Assembly: GCA_003232725.1 (NCBI GenBank) | Contig: QIJH01000075.1 | Location: 1-43,768 of the forward strand | Source: Chromatiaceae bacterium | Lineage (GTDB): Bacteria > Pseudomonadota > Gammaproteobacteria > SZUA-140 | Direction: 5' to 3' | DNA: 43,768 nt | Part shown: one piece after another, positions 34,919 through 42,587 of the stretch | Layout of the letters: the number at the start of each line of letters is the position of its first letter | Position numbering within the stretch: the first letter of the stretch is position 1 | Translations under genes and position numbers: made by a program | Notes under the pieces: model-generated | Told to the model about the DNA's origin: nothing | What the model saw: the letters and a program-made list of their open reading frames with translations, nothing else | Database searches by the model: none

Positions 34919-37314
34919 AGATGCTACAAAATCTCTCAATCAAAAGAAAATTAATTGCGATTATCCTCATCGCAACCAGTACCGTGATGACGATCGGTTT
35001 TAGTGTCATCATGTACAACGATATCAATGAATTTAAGCGTGATGTCAGTAACAATAGCATCATCAACGCGCGCCTTGTCGGTGATGAAAGCGTTAGCCCG
35101 CTAGCCTTCTCAGACCCAGAAGGGGCTCAAGAAATATTACAGCGATTCAACTCAATCCCTTCTGTGATTAATGCCATCATCTATGACCATAATGATGTAC
35201 TTTTCGCCACCTATGACAAAGATGGCTCAGCAATCACATCTCAGCACCCATTGATAAAAATAGCCCTAGTGGAATATGAGGGGAAATGGCTACACATACA
35301 CCAGCCGATTACTTATAGGGATGAACTTTACGGCTATATCTATCTTCGCGTATCAACCCAGGCCCTTGATAAAAAAATAAACACCTATCTACTCACAATC
35401 CTCTATATCATGCTTGGGTTAATTGCAATCTCCTATTACCTTGCCAGCCGCCTACAGGCCATCATTTCTGGGCCAATTATCAAGCTAACAGAAGCGACGT
35501 ATAAGATTGCTCAGGATGACAACTACACCTTTCGCGCCGAAAAACAGAGTAATGATGAAATCGGTACTCTCTATGATGACTTTAATAAAATGATTGATAC
35601 GATCTCGCAACGTAAGCGGGAACGAGATAAGGCATTAAAAGAGCTCTTTGAAGAAAAAGAACGCGCCCAGGTTACCCTTGAGTCAATCGGTGATGCAGTG
35701 ATTACGACTGATATTCACGGTAAAATTGACTATGTCAATGCCGTTGCTGAAAACCTGACAGGCTGGAGTCATGATGAAGCTGAAGGTCACCCTGTCGAGC
35801 ATGTATTCAGAATTATTAATGAAATTACACGCGAAAAATCAGTTAACCCAGTAGAACGCTGCATAAATGAAGGGCGCATTGTTGAACTTGCCAATCACAC
35901 CGTCCTGATTTGTAAAGATGGCAGTGAAATCGCGATTGAGGATTCAGCCGCCCCCATCAGAAACCAGGCTGGTGAGCTTATCGGGGTTGTGATGGTCTTC
36001 CATGATGTCACCGAATCACGCAAGCTTTCACAGCAGTTAATCTATCAGGCACGGCACGATGCATTGACCGGTCTAATTAACCGACGTGAATTCGAAGAAC
36101 GACTAGAGCACTCTATTGAACAGGCATGTATCAACCAATATGACCATGCACTGCTCTACATGGACCTCGATCAGTTCAAGGTAGTCAACGACACCTGCGG
36201 CCATGCCGCTGGTGACGAACTGCTTCGCCAGATAACTTCGCTACTTCAGTCGCAAATGCGTAAACATGACACGCTCGCAAGACTGGGCGGGGATGAATTT
36301 GCAGTACTACTTGAATATTGCGTCCCAAATGAAGCCCGCACTGTCGCTCAGGGACTGTGTGATGCTGTCGAATCCTATCGTTTTACCTGGGAAGGTAATA
36401 GCTTCGTCGTTGGCGTCAGTATTGGGCTTGTCCCCATCAACAAGAGCAGTGGCAGCCTTGGCGTGGTAATGAGCATCGCCGACAGTGCATGCTACGCGGC
36501 GAAAGAAGCGGGACGAAATCGTATCCATAGCTACGTTGAAGACGATACCACCGTCGCACAACGGCATGGTGAAATGCGCTGGGTGTCTCGCATTACACAA
36601 GGGCTTGAGGATAATAGCTTCACCCTTTATCGCCAGGACATCATTCCTATTGGGAAAAACCAGGCCACAGGCGAACACTATGAAGTACTGATTCGCATGA
36701 AAGATGAAGAAGGTGCATTAGCAATGCCCAATTCATTCCTGCCTGCTGCTGAACGTTATAATTTAATGCCTAAACTTGACCGCTGGGTAATTAAGACCAT
36801 CTTTGAATGGTTAAGTGACACTAACACAGCACTTTCCGACCTTGAAATGTGCTCCATTAACCTATCGGGTCACTCAGTTGGTGATGAGAAATTTTTACAG
36901 TTCACCATTAGCCTATTTGAAAAATACAATATTCCGCCCAGTAAGATCTGCTTTGAAATCACTGAGACTGCGACGATCGTCAACCTGACAAGTGCCACTC
37001 GCTTTATCAGGGCCTTGAAGAAAAAAGGGTGTCGCTTTGCCCTTGATGACTTTGGCTCAGGCATGTCATCCTTTTTATACCTAAAGAACCTGCCCGTTGA
37101 CTTCCTTAAAATTGACGGTGGCTTTGTAAAAGACATCACTCATGACCCAATGGATCTCGCCCTGGTACGCTCAATCAATGATATTGGGCACGTTGTTGGC
37201 ATGCAAACCATCGCTGAATTTGTTGAGAGCGAAGAAGTCCTCAAAAAGCTCAAGATACTAGGGGTCGATTATGCGCAGGGTTACCATTTCGGCCAACCCA
37301 AAGTGCTTATATAG
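34915..37314 (+). CDS. Membrane GGDEF/EAL protein with CHASE8-like sensor, HAMP and PAS domains
   Basis: A 799-residue protein: first membrane helix about residues 13-34, a short periplasmic domain (about 35-155) of the CHASE8 kind seen in YfiN-like proteins (DESVSPLAFSDPEGAQEIL), second helix about 157-178, HAMP to about 235, PAS about 250-365. The GGDEF domain has an intact GGDEF at 458-462 and an RxxD inhibitory site (RKHD, 449-452). The EAL domain starts about 565 with ExLxR seen as EVLIR, SINLSG, FEITETA, DDFGSG, FLKIDG, AEFVES and YAQGYHFGQ. Both c-di-GMP synthesis and breakdown look possible. Its start overlaps the yfiR-like stop (ATGA), which fits a YfiR/YfiN-type pair. Confidence 0.92.
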   Translation: MKMLQNLSIKRKLIAIILIATSTVMTIGFSVIMYNDINEFKRDVSNNSIINARLVGDESVSPLAFSDPEGAQEILQRFNSIPSVINAIIYDHNDVLFATYDKDGSAITSQHPLIKIALVEYEGKWLHIHQPITYRDELYGYIYLRVSTQALDKKINTYLLTILYIMLGLIAISYYLASRLQAIISGPIIKLTEATYKIAQDDNYTFRAEKQSNDEIGTLYDDFNKMIDTISQRKRERDKALKELFEEKERAQVTLESIGDAVITTDIHGKIDYVNAVAENLTGWSHDEAEGHPVEHVFRIINEITREKSVNPVERCINEGRIVELANHTVLICKDGSEIAIEDSAAPIRNQAGELIGVVMVFHDVTESRKLSQQLIYQARHDALTGLINRREFEERLEHSIEQACINQYDHALLYMDLDQFKVVNDTCGHAAGDELLRQITSLLQSQMRKHDTLARLGGDEFAVLLEYCVPNEARTVAQGLCDAVESYRFTWEGNSFVVGVSIGLVPINKSSGSLGVVMSIADSACYAAKEAGRNRIHSYVEDDTTVAQRHGEMRWVSRITQGLEDNSFTLYRQDIIPIGKNQATGEHYEVLIRMKDEEGALAMPNSFLPAAERYNLMPKLDRWVIKTIFEWLSDTNTALSDLEMCSINLSGHSVGDEKFLQFTISLFEKYNIPPSKICFEITETATIVNLTSATRFIRALKKKGCRFALDDFGSGMSSFLYLKNLPVDFLKIDGGFVKDITHDPMDLALVRSINDIGHVVGMQTIAEFVESEEVLKKLKILGVDYAQGYHFGQPKVLI

Positions 37315-37370
37315 ATACCGTTGAGCGATTGCCCTCCCAGCCGGGTTAATTGCCTGCTCAATCCTCATTA

Positions 37371-37511
37371 TGAGACCTTTGCACGATTGTTCTTTTGCCC
37401 TCTGGCGGCGTTAAAAGTGTGCTCATTCGGTCACTTATCGTTATAAACGCCCACATTCCGTGCCCTTTTGTCTTACCGGAGAACAAAATCACGACTCGTG
37501 CAAAGGTCTCA
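37371..37511. mobile_element. MITE-like element B
   Basis: A 141-bp element with perfect 16-bp terminal inverted repeats TGAGACCTTTGCACGA and TTA directly repeated on both sides (37368-37370 and 37512-37514), a probable 3-bp target duplication. No coding frame. The ends are the same as those of element A near 31.2 kb, while the interiors differ. It lies between the GGDEF/EAL gene and a convergent small gene. Terminal sequence and TNA-type duplication are compatible with IS5-family mobilisation. Confidence 0.85.
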
Positions 37512-37550
37512 TTATAGCTATGCCCCTTGTTTAGGGTCTCAATTATATAT

Positions 37551-37874
37551 TTACTCGGCAACCACACTCGACGCTAGATCCTTGATATCCTTGGCAGTCG
37601 ATTTAACATCGGCCTTCATCGCATCAATTTCTTCTAGCTTTTCAACTAATTTAGCATCCGCATCATCCACCTTCTGACTAGCCTCGTTTAGCTTTGACTT
37701 CGCATTACTTAAGTCAGCTTCAGCTTTTTCTACTTTTGCTGCAACCGACTTTAGCGAATCACTGAAAGAATCCAAAAAACTGGCATTTGCTTTACCAATA
37801 AAGAAAACCATTCCTCCTGCTAACATTACAGATACGAAACCTGATTTGATCGATCGTACATTCCACCTTTTCAT
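37551..37874 (-). CDS. Small exported alanine/lysine-rich coiled-coil protein, unknown function
   Basis: A 107-residue protein with a signal peptide (basic MKRWNVRSIKSG, hydrophobic FVSVMLAGGMVFFIG, cut after KANA) followed by a single long amphipathic helix: VAAKVEKAEADLSNAKSKLN, VDDADAKLVEKLEEIDAMK, ending in SSVVAE. Heptad spacing suggests a coiled coil; there are no cysteines in the mature part. It resembles small periplasmic helical or apolipoprotein-like proteins but no family is recognised. It is convergent with the GGDEF/EAL gene and divergent from arsR. Confidence 0.7.
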   Translation of the reverse strand: MKRWNVRSIKSGFVSVMLAGGMVFFIGKANASFLDSFSDSLKSVAAKVEKAEADLSNAKSKLNEASQKVDDADAKLVEKLEEIDAMKADVKSTAKDIKDLASSVVAE

Positions 37875-37990
37875 CTAATAACCCCTCTCTCATATTTTCA
37901 AAAGTAACGGCAAAACTGTCGTCATCTAACTCCCCCATACAACAGACATTACTATGCCCTAATATTCAGTAAATAACATCTATTATATAC

Positions 37991-38039
37991 TTGACTTCAG
38001 CATTATCAAACCTATAATTCTAAACATGTCGAATTATAG
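37991..38039 (+). promoter_or_regulatory. arsR promoter with overlapping inverted-repeat operator
   Basis: TTGACT (37991-37996) and TATAAT (38013-38018) are separated by 16 bp, close to the sigma-70 consensus. Only 7 nt lie between the -10 box and the arsR ATG at 38026, so the transcript is probably leaderless or nearly so. A perfect 9-bp inverted repeat, CTATAATTC at 38012-38020 and GAATTATAG at 38031-38039, covers the -10 box and the first codons. It is the obvious candidate for ArsR binding. Confidence 0.75.
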
Positions 38040-38358
38040 AATAGATAGCGCATTATTATGTGAAGCGTTCAAAGCACTGAGCAATCCCAACAGACTGGCG
38101 CTCTTTAACCGTCTAATGAATTGCTGCGCCCCCGGCACAAAATGCAGCCCCGCTGCAGCTGTGCGCTATTGTGTCAGTGAACTTGGCGAAGGCCTCGACA
38201 TTGCACCCTCAACACTCTCACATCACCTGAAGGAATTAAATCGTGCTGGGCTGGTCGAGATGAAGCGTAAAGGAAAAAATGTCGAATGCTGGGTAGAGCC
38301 AGCAAAACTAGAACGATTAAACGCCTTCTTTCAATCGAGTCAATCAGACATACTATAG
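38026..38358 (+). CDS. arsR: ArsR-family metalloregulator
   Basis: A 110-residue winged helix-turn-helix protein: FKALSNPNRLALFNRLM, a cysteine-rich loop CCAPGTKC followed by a further C (VRYCVSELG), the recognition region IAPSTLSHHLKELNRAGLVE and the wing KRKGKNVECWVEP. In ArsR/SmtB repressors such cysteines bind As(III) or a metal and release DNA; here C34, C35, C40 and C49 or so are candidates. It is 24 bp upstream of arsM on the same strand. The start is set by the promoter position; no ribosome site precedes the ATG, consistent with a leaderless message. Confidence 0.88.
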   Translation: MSNYRIDSALLCEAFKALSNPNRLALFNRLMNCCAPGTKCSPAAAVRYCVSELGEGLDIAPSTLSHHLKELNRAGLVEMKRKGKNVECWVEPAKLERLNAFFQSSQSDIL

Positions 38359-38382
38359 TCATTAACACCTAAGGAATTAACC

Positions 38383-39240
38383 ATGAGTAAATCGAGTTGT
38401 TGCGGCCCAAAAACCGAAAAAAACTACGCATCACAAGATGCACATCGCCAAAGTGTACGCGATGCTTACGGCCAGGTGGCACGCGCCGACAATAACAATG
38501 AATCGAGCGGCATTGAGAGTAGTTGCTGCGGTGTTTCTGATGACAGCGCAATCAACACGCTGATTTCTACCCGGATTGGTTATAGCGAAGAAGATCTGGC
38601 CAAGGCACCCAGCGGCGCTGATATGGGCCTTGGATGCGGAAATCCACGTGCGATCGCATCCCTAAAAGCTGGTGAAACAGTGGTAGACTTGGGAGCGGGT
38701 GGCGGTTTCGACTGTTTTCTTGCGGCACATGAAGTTGGCGAAACAGGCCGGGTTATCGGTATCGACATGACGCCTGACATGCTCAGCAAAGCACGCAATA
38801 ACGCTGAAAAAGGACAATTTAAAAACGTTGAATTTCGCCTCGGTGAGATCGAGCATTTACCCATCCAGGATGCGATGATTGATGTCATCATCTCAAACTG
38901 CGTAATCAACCTCTCACCCAACAAGGCTCAAGTATTCAAGGATGCATTTCGCGTGCTCAAGCCAGGTGGCCGTTTAGCCATTGCAGATGTAGTGGCTACC
39001 GTTGAACTACCAGATGCAATGCGTAATGATCCAGCATTGATTGCGGGTTGCATGGGCAACGCATCACTGATCAGCGACCTTGAAGAGATGATTAAAGCTG
39101 CAGGGTTTTGCAATGTGCGGATCCAGCCAAAAGATGAATCTAAAGCGTTCATTCGCGATTGGGCACCAGACCACAACGTGACTGACTACGTTGTGTCAGC
39201 CAGTATCGAAGGGGTTAAACCGGGTGGTAGCTGCTGCTAA
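38383..39240 (+). CDS. arsM: Arsenite S-adenosylmethionine methyltransferase
   Basis: A 285-residue class I methyltransferase. Cysteine motifs SSCCGP at the N-terminus and SSCCG near residue 47 precede the SAM-binding motif VVDLGAGGGFDCFLA (about residue 104), VIGIDMTPDML and the post-I motif. The arsenic-binding cysteines are NCVIN (about 173) and GCMGN (about 224), and the protein ends GGSCC. ArsM adds methyl groups to As(III), giving volatile or exportable methylarsenicals. AAGGAA precedes the ATG. It forms a two-gene unit with arsR; no efflux pump or reductase gene is adjacent. Confidence 0.93.
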   Translation: MSKSSCCGPKTEKNYASQDAHRQSVRDAYGQVARADNNNESSGIESSCCGVSDDSAINTLISTRIGYSEEDLAKAPSGADMGLGCGNPRAIASLKAGETVVDLGAGGGFDCFLAAHEVGETGRVIGIDMTPDMLSKARNNAEKGQFKNVEFRLGEIEHLPIQDAMIDVIISNCVINLSPNKAQVFKDAFRVLKPGGRLAIADVVATVELPDAMRNDPALIAGCMGNASLISDLEEMIKAAGFCNVRIQPKDESKAFIRDWAPDHNVTDYVVSASIEGVKPGGSCC

Positions 39241-39498
39241 CGACAAGTAACCACACAACTGATCAATCAGGGGCAACTGCCCGCCCTTGGTTATTATCAC
39301 AGCTAATTGATGAGATCTGCGCAACACATCAGGAAATGAAATTGCCTGCGTAATTGCCGCTTGGTAGCGGCAGCGTACTTGATGCTGCAAAAGCGACGCG
39401 GGGCTATTAAGAGTGAACCACTACACATCATCACTAGATCTGCGTCTGCTCGCTAGTTGCCCGCAGATATCGATACGGCTATAGCACTAGAACAAAAA

Positions 39499-39978
39499 TT
39501 AGTGTTGATGCCCGCCTGCACCATGTGCGTGACCATGTGCAACCTCTTCACCAGTAGCATCACGAACATCAACCACTTCAAGATCGAAGGTGAGCGTTTT
39601 ACCTGCAAACGGGTGATTACTATCCACAGTCGCCATAAACTTACCCATTTTGATCACCGTAACCTGGCGTGCGCCCTGCTCAGTTTCAACCGTGGCAATC
39701 ATACCTGGCTTCCACTTTCTAGCACCCTGCAGGTGTTTAACGGAGACACGCTGTACCGATCCTTCGATACGTTCGCCGTATCCATCTTCAGGCGCTAATT
39801 CAACACTAAACTTATCACCGGCAGCTTTGCCTGCCAGCGCATTTTCAAGCCCGGCCATCATGTTGTTGTAACCATGTAGATAGGCCACCGGCTCCCTATC
39901 TGTCGATTCAAGCACTTTCTGCTGCTCATCTTTCAACACATAGAGAAACTGGACTACCTTTTTGTCTTCAACCTTCAT
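39499..39978 (-). CDS. slyD: FKBP-type peptidyl-prolyl isomerase SlyD
   Basis: A 159-residue protein: an FKBP core split by the insert-in-flap chaperone domain. Key segments are VVQFLYVLKDEQQKVLESTD, the PVAYLHGYNNMMAGLENAL active-site region, and the flap with PEDGYGERIEG and VDSNHPFAGKTLTFDLEVV. The C-terminus is short and histidine-rich (HGHAHGAGGHQH), a likely Ni/Zn-binding tail, but lacks the long cysteine/histidine extension of E. coli SlyD. It acts in protein folding and, in other bacteria, in nickel delivery to hydrogenase. It stands alone on the minus strand. Confidence 0.92.
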   Translation of the reverse strand: MKVEDKKVVQFLYVLKDEQQKVLESTDREPVAYLHGYNNMMAGLENALAGKAAGDKFSVELAPEDGYGERIEGSVQRVSVKHLQGARKWKPGMIATVETEQGARQVTVIKMGKFMATVDSNHPFAGKTLTFDLEVVDVRDATGEEVAHGHAHGAGGHQH

Positions 39979-40074
39979 TACCTAGCCCCGGATAAAAATC
40001 CGCCATTTTACACCGCCAAGGCATCAATCGCATAGCGCCAAGAGGTATTTTTGATTCACAACAAGGGGGCCAGT

Positions 40075-40263
40075 TTAATTTATTTTTGGTTCAAACTCTT
40101 TTCCCTTCTCATGAAGGTTGATTTTTTGAGTTCCAAAAGTCAATGAGACCCTACCTTTTCTGGATATCTCCGAAATCATTCCAAGAACTTCCTCATAAAA
40201 GGAAACCGTTACATTAATATCATTTACGGTAAGAACTATGTGGTCAATATTGGTAATATGCAT
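40075..40263 (-). pseudogene. VOC-family protein, C-terminally truncated
   Basis: The ATG at 40263 has AGGGAG just upstream and opens MHITNIDHIVLTVNDINVT, then SFYEEVLGM, LTFGTQKINLHEKGKEFEP, ending abruptly at KIN and TAA. This is the first half of a VOC protein of the group whose members run to about 125 residues; the second repeat with the remaining metal ligand is absent. At 62 codons it is unlikely to fold as an enzyme unless it dimerises. Confidence 0.75.
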
Positions 40264-40342
40264 AATTCTCCCTGAGCCTAACATCACCCCATCATCCGCA
40301 CCTCTTTTTGGCGTCGGCTGGGTGGATTGGTTATGTACAGCC

Positions 40343-40533
40343 CTAAATTCTATCCGCGATATTTTCAAGTAGCCGTTTACCGTGTATCACTGCCACAATC
40401 AGGATTCGCTCAGGCTCAATTCGATACACCAAACAAAGCTGTAAATAAACCGCTCCCTTATGTGCTCGTCTTCAATCTCCGGTACAATACGGCCTATCAG
40501 AGGGAATTCGCCGATACTTCGAGAAACCGATAG
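40343..40533 (-). pseudogene. RelE/ParE-type toxin fragment, frameshifted
   Basis: On the minus strand one frame reads SIGEFPLIGRIVPEIEDEH and RERFIYS; after a single-base shift the next frame continues LVYRIEPERILIVAVIHGKR and LLENIADRI to a TAG at 40345-40343. Together they give the C-terminal two-thirds of a ParE-like toxin. The N-terminus is missing (a stop precedes it at 40536) and no cognate antitoxin lies upstream on this strand. Confidence 0.7.
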
Positions 40534-40620
40534 TTAATGTCCGGAATTTAAAAAATTCTGAATTGAAATTTCCAAACTTGAGTATTGTAAAACCCGAAAA
40601 GTTACTGAGAGGTAAATAAT

Positions 40621-40845
40621 ATGGCAACTTTGACTATTAGAATGCCGGATAACAAACACAACCGCTTGAAAGCATTGGCGCAATACCGACACATAAGTAT
40701 AAACAAACTGGTTGAGAAACTTTCAACTCAGGCGCTAGCAGACGTTGATAGTCAAGTACGATTTCGCGCTCTTGCTGCTCACGGGAATGTTGCTAACGGA
40801 CTAGAGTTATTGAATAAGTTTGACGATCATTTTTCAAAAGGCTAA
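40621..40845 (+). CDS. Orphan ribbon-helix-helix antitoxin-like protein
   Basis: A 74-residue protein starting ATLTIRMPDNKHNRLKALAQ, followed by YRHISINKLVEKLSTQALAD: a beta strand and two helices typical of RHH/Arc-type DNA-binding antitoxins (HicB-C-terminal-like group). The tail FRALAAHGNVANGLELLNKFD resembles the toxin-contacting region of similar antitoxins. AGAGGT lies just before the ATG. No toxin gene follows; the sequence downstream is an IS481-type remnant, which may have replaced it. Confidence 0.7.
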   Translation: MATLTIRMPDNKHNRLKALAQYRHISINKLVEKLSTQALADVDSQVRFRALAAHGNVANGLELLNKFDDHFSKG

Positions 40846-40846
40846 C

Positions 40847-41119
40847 TGTAATAGTTCCGATCTGATCTGACATATCACTTGTAAAAGTGAGAGTTACCCG
40901 TTTTGATAAAGGTGTCTAATCTTTAAATCAAAACGAAAAAGGCAATTCTCAATGATGCATACTAACAATCCAATTGTTAAACACAAAGCGGGTTTGCTCA
41001 ATTTAGCTGAAGAATTGGGTCATGTCTTCAGAGATTGCTTTGCACTTACGTTAAATGGTTTGACCAGGTTTACTATGCGACAAATAATTGTGGTACTTGA
41101 CTTATTGAGGGGACTCTAA
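40847..41119 (+). mobile_element. IS481-family insertion sequence, left-end fragment
   Basis: The ATG at 40952 opens HTNNPIVKHKAGLLNLAEEL followed by GHVF, the conserved N-terminus of IS481-type transposases. After about 25 residues the similarity breaks down and the frame ends at TAA 41117-41119. The roughly 105 bp before the ATG, starting near TGTAATAGTTCCGATCTGAT, probably contain the left terminal repeat. The catalytic domain and right end are missing. It sits directly after the orphan antitoxin stop codon. Confidence 0.65.
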
Positions 41120-41135
41120 GTAAGTGCCATTCGAT

Positions 41136-42533
41136 TCAGGCTTCTTTTAAAGGGTTAAACCAGGCCAGCTTCTTATGCAGCGACACCACCTCACCAATGA
41201 TCAATAAAGTGGGTGCATGCACTTCCCTATCTTTAATCACATCTGGCAAAGTTAATAGAGTTCCGCTCATCACTTGCTGATGTACTGTCGTGCCTTGCTG
41301 TATTAATGCAACCGGCAAAGCGTCATCAGCGCCATGTTTGATTAACTGCTCACAAATAACTGGCAGACCTTTTAACCCCATATAGATCACAATGGTCTGC
41401 TGTGGTTGTGCGAGACTGCGCCAGTCTAGATCAATCGTGCCGTCTTTTAGTTGCCCAGTTACAAAACGAACCGACTGTGCGTAGTCACGATGGGTTAACG
41501 GAATACCGGCATAGCTGGCACAACCACTGGCAGCGGTAATCCCCGGTACGACTTGAAACGGCACACCTTGCTCAGCCAGCGTAGCAATCTCTTCACCACC
41601 GCGGCCAAAGATAAAGGGATCCCCTCCCTTCAGGCGCACCACTCGTTTACCTTCTTTTGCAAGATCTGCCAGGGTTTGGTTGATCTCTTGCTGGCGCACC
41701 GCATGATAGTCACGTTTTTTACCCACATAGATTTGATCTGCTTCACGACGCACCAAATCAAGTACCTCTTTCGAAACCAGGCGATCGTATAACACCACAT
41801 CGGCCTGTTGCATCAGGCGTAGCGCACGAAAGGTGAGTAGATCAGGGTCACCCGGCCCAGCACCAATCAGGGCAACCTCACCCGTTTTTTCGGCATCCGT
41901 TTCACCGTGATCAAGCGCATTCTGTATCAACTGCGTCGCATTCTGTTCACGCCCAGAAAAGACCATCTCGGTTGCTGGCCCCTGCAGAATACGCTCCCAA
42001 AAATGGCGACGTTGTTTCATCGCAGGAAAGCGCGCCTTAGCGCTATCGCGGAAGGTCGCTAAAAGTGTTGCGAGTCGACCATAGCTTGCCGGGATTATCG
42101 TTTCCAGGTGCGCGCGTAGCAGACGCGCGAGTACCGGCGAGGTACCACTGGTCGAAACAGCGACCGTCACCGGGCTGCGATCAACAATCGAAGGAAAAAT
42201 AAAACGGCACAGTTCAGGGCAATCCACTACGTTCACCGGCAGGTTTCTTTTTTCAGCCGCATCAAAAACTGCACGGTTGACCACGGCATCATCAGTAGCC
42301 GCCACCACCAGCACACAACCGTTCAGGTCATCATCTTTAAAGTCACCCGCACGATAAGCGATCTCGTCTTGTGCCAATAGCGCTGCCAACCCATCACTCA
42401 ACTTCGGCGCAACGATGGTGATATGCGCTTGTGCACGCAGTAGCAGCGCGACTTTACGTGCTGCGATTTCACCACCACCAACGATCAGTACCGGGCGCTT
42501 TTTGATATCAAGAAAAATGGGGAAATAATCCAT
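41136..42533 (-). CDS. cysG: Siroheme synthase (precorrin-2 dehydrogenase/ferrochelatase + uroporphyrinogen-III methyltransferase)
   Basis: A 465-residue fused CysG. The N-terminal CysG-B half has the NAD motif VGGGEIAARKVALLL and RSPVTVAVSTSGTSPVLARL. The C-terminal CysG-A half (from about 215) is a SAM-dependent methyltransferase with LIGAGPGDPDLLTFRALRLM, VRLKGGDPFIFGRGGEE and GITAASGCASYAGIPLTHRD. It makes siroheme for sulfite and nitrite reductases. It lies 54 bp downstream of serS on the same strand. Length is normal and no lesion was seen. Confidence 0.95.
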   Translation of the reverse strand: MDYFPIFLDIKKRPVLIVGGGEIAARKVALLLRAQAHITIVAPKLSDGLAALLAQDEIAYRAGDFKDDDLNGCVLVVAATDDAVVNRAVFDAAEKRNLPVNVVDCPELCRFIFPSIVDRSPVTVAVSTSGTSPVLARLLRAHLETIIPASYGRLATLLATFRDSAKARFPAMKQRRHFWERILQGPATEMVFSGREQNATQLIQNALDHGETDAEKTGEVALIGAGPGDPDLLTFRALRLMQQADVVLYDRLVSKEVLDLVRREADQIYVGKKRDYHAVRQQEINQTLADLAKEGKRVVRLKGGDPFIFGRGGEEIATLAEQGVPFQVVPGITAASGCASYAGIPLTHRDYAQSVRFVTGQLKDGTIDLDWRSLAQPQQTIVIYMGLKGLPVICEQLIKHGADDALPVALIQQGTTVHQQVMSGTLLTLPDVIKDREVHAPTLLIIGEVVSLHKKLAWFNPLKEA

Positions 42534-42587
42534 CGCGTAACCTATCGCATCATTGCTGGAGAGATAAACCCACCCTGCATTGTATTG

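Noticed and set aside
37358-37567. Minus-strand reading frame through MITE-like element B
   Set aside because: It consists almost wholly of the palindromic element and has no protein features.
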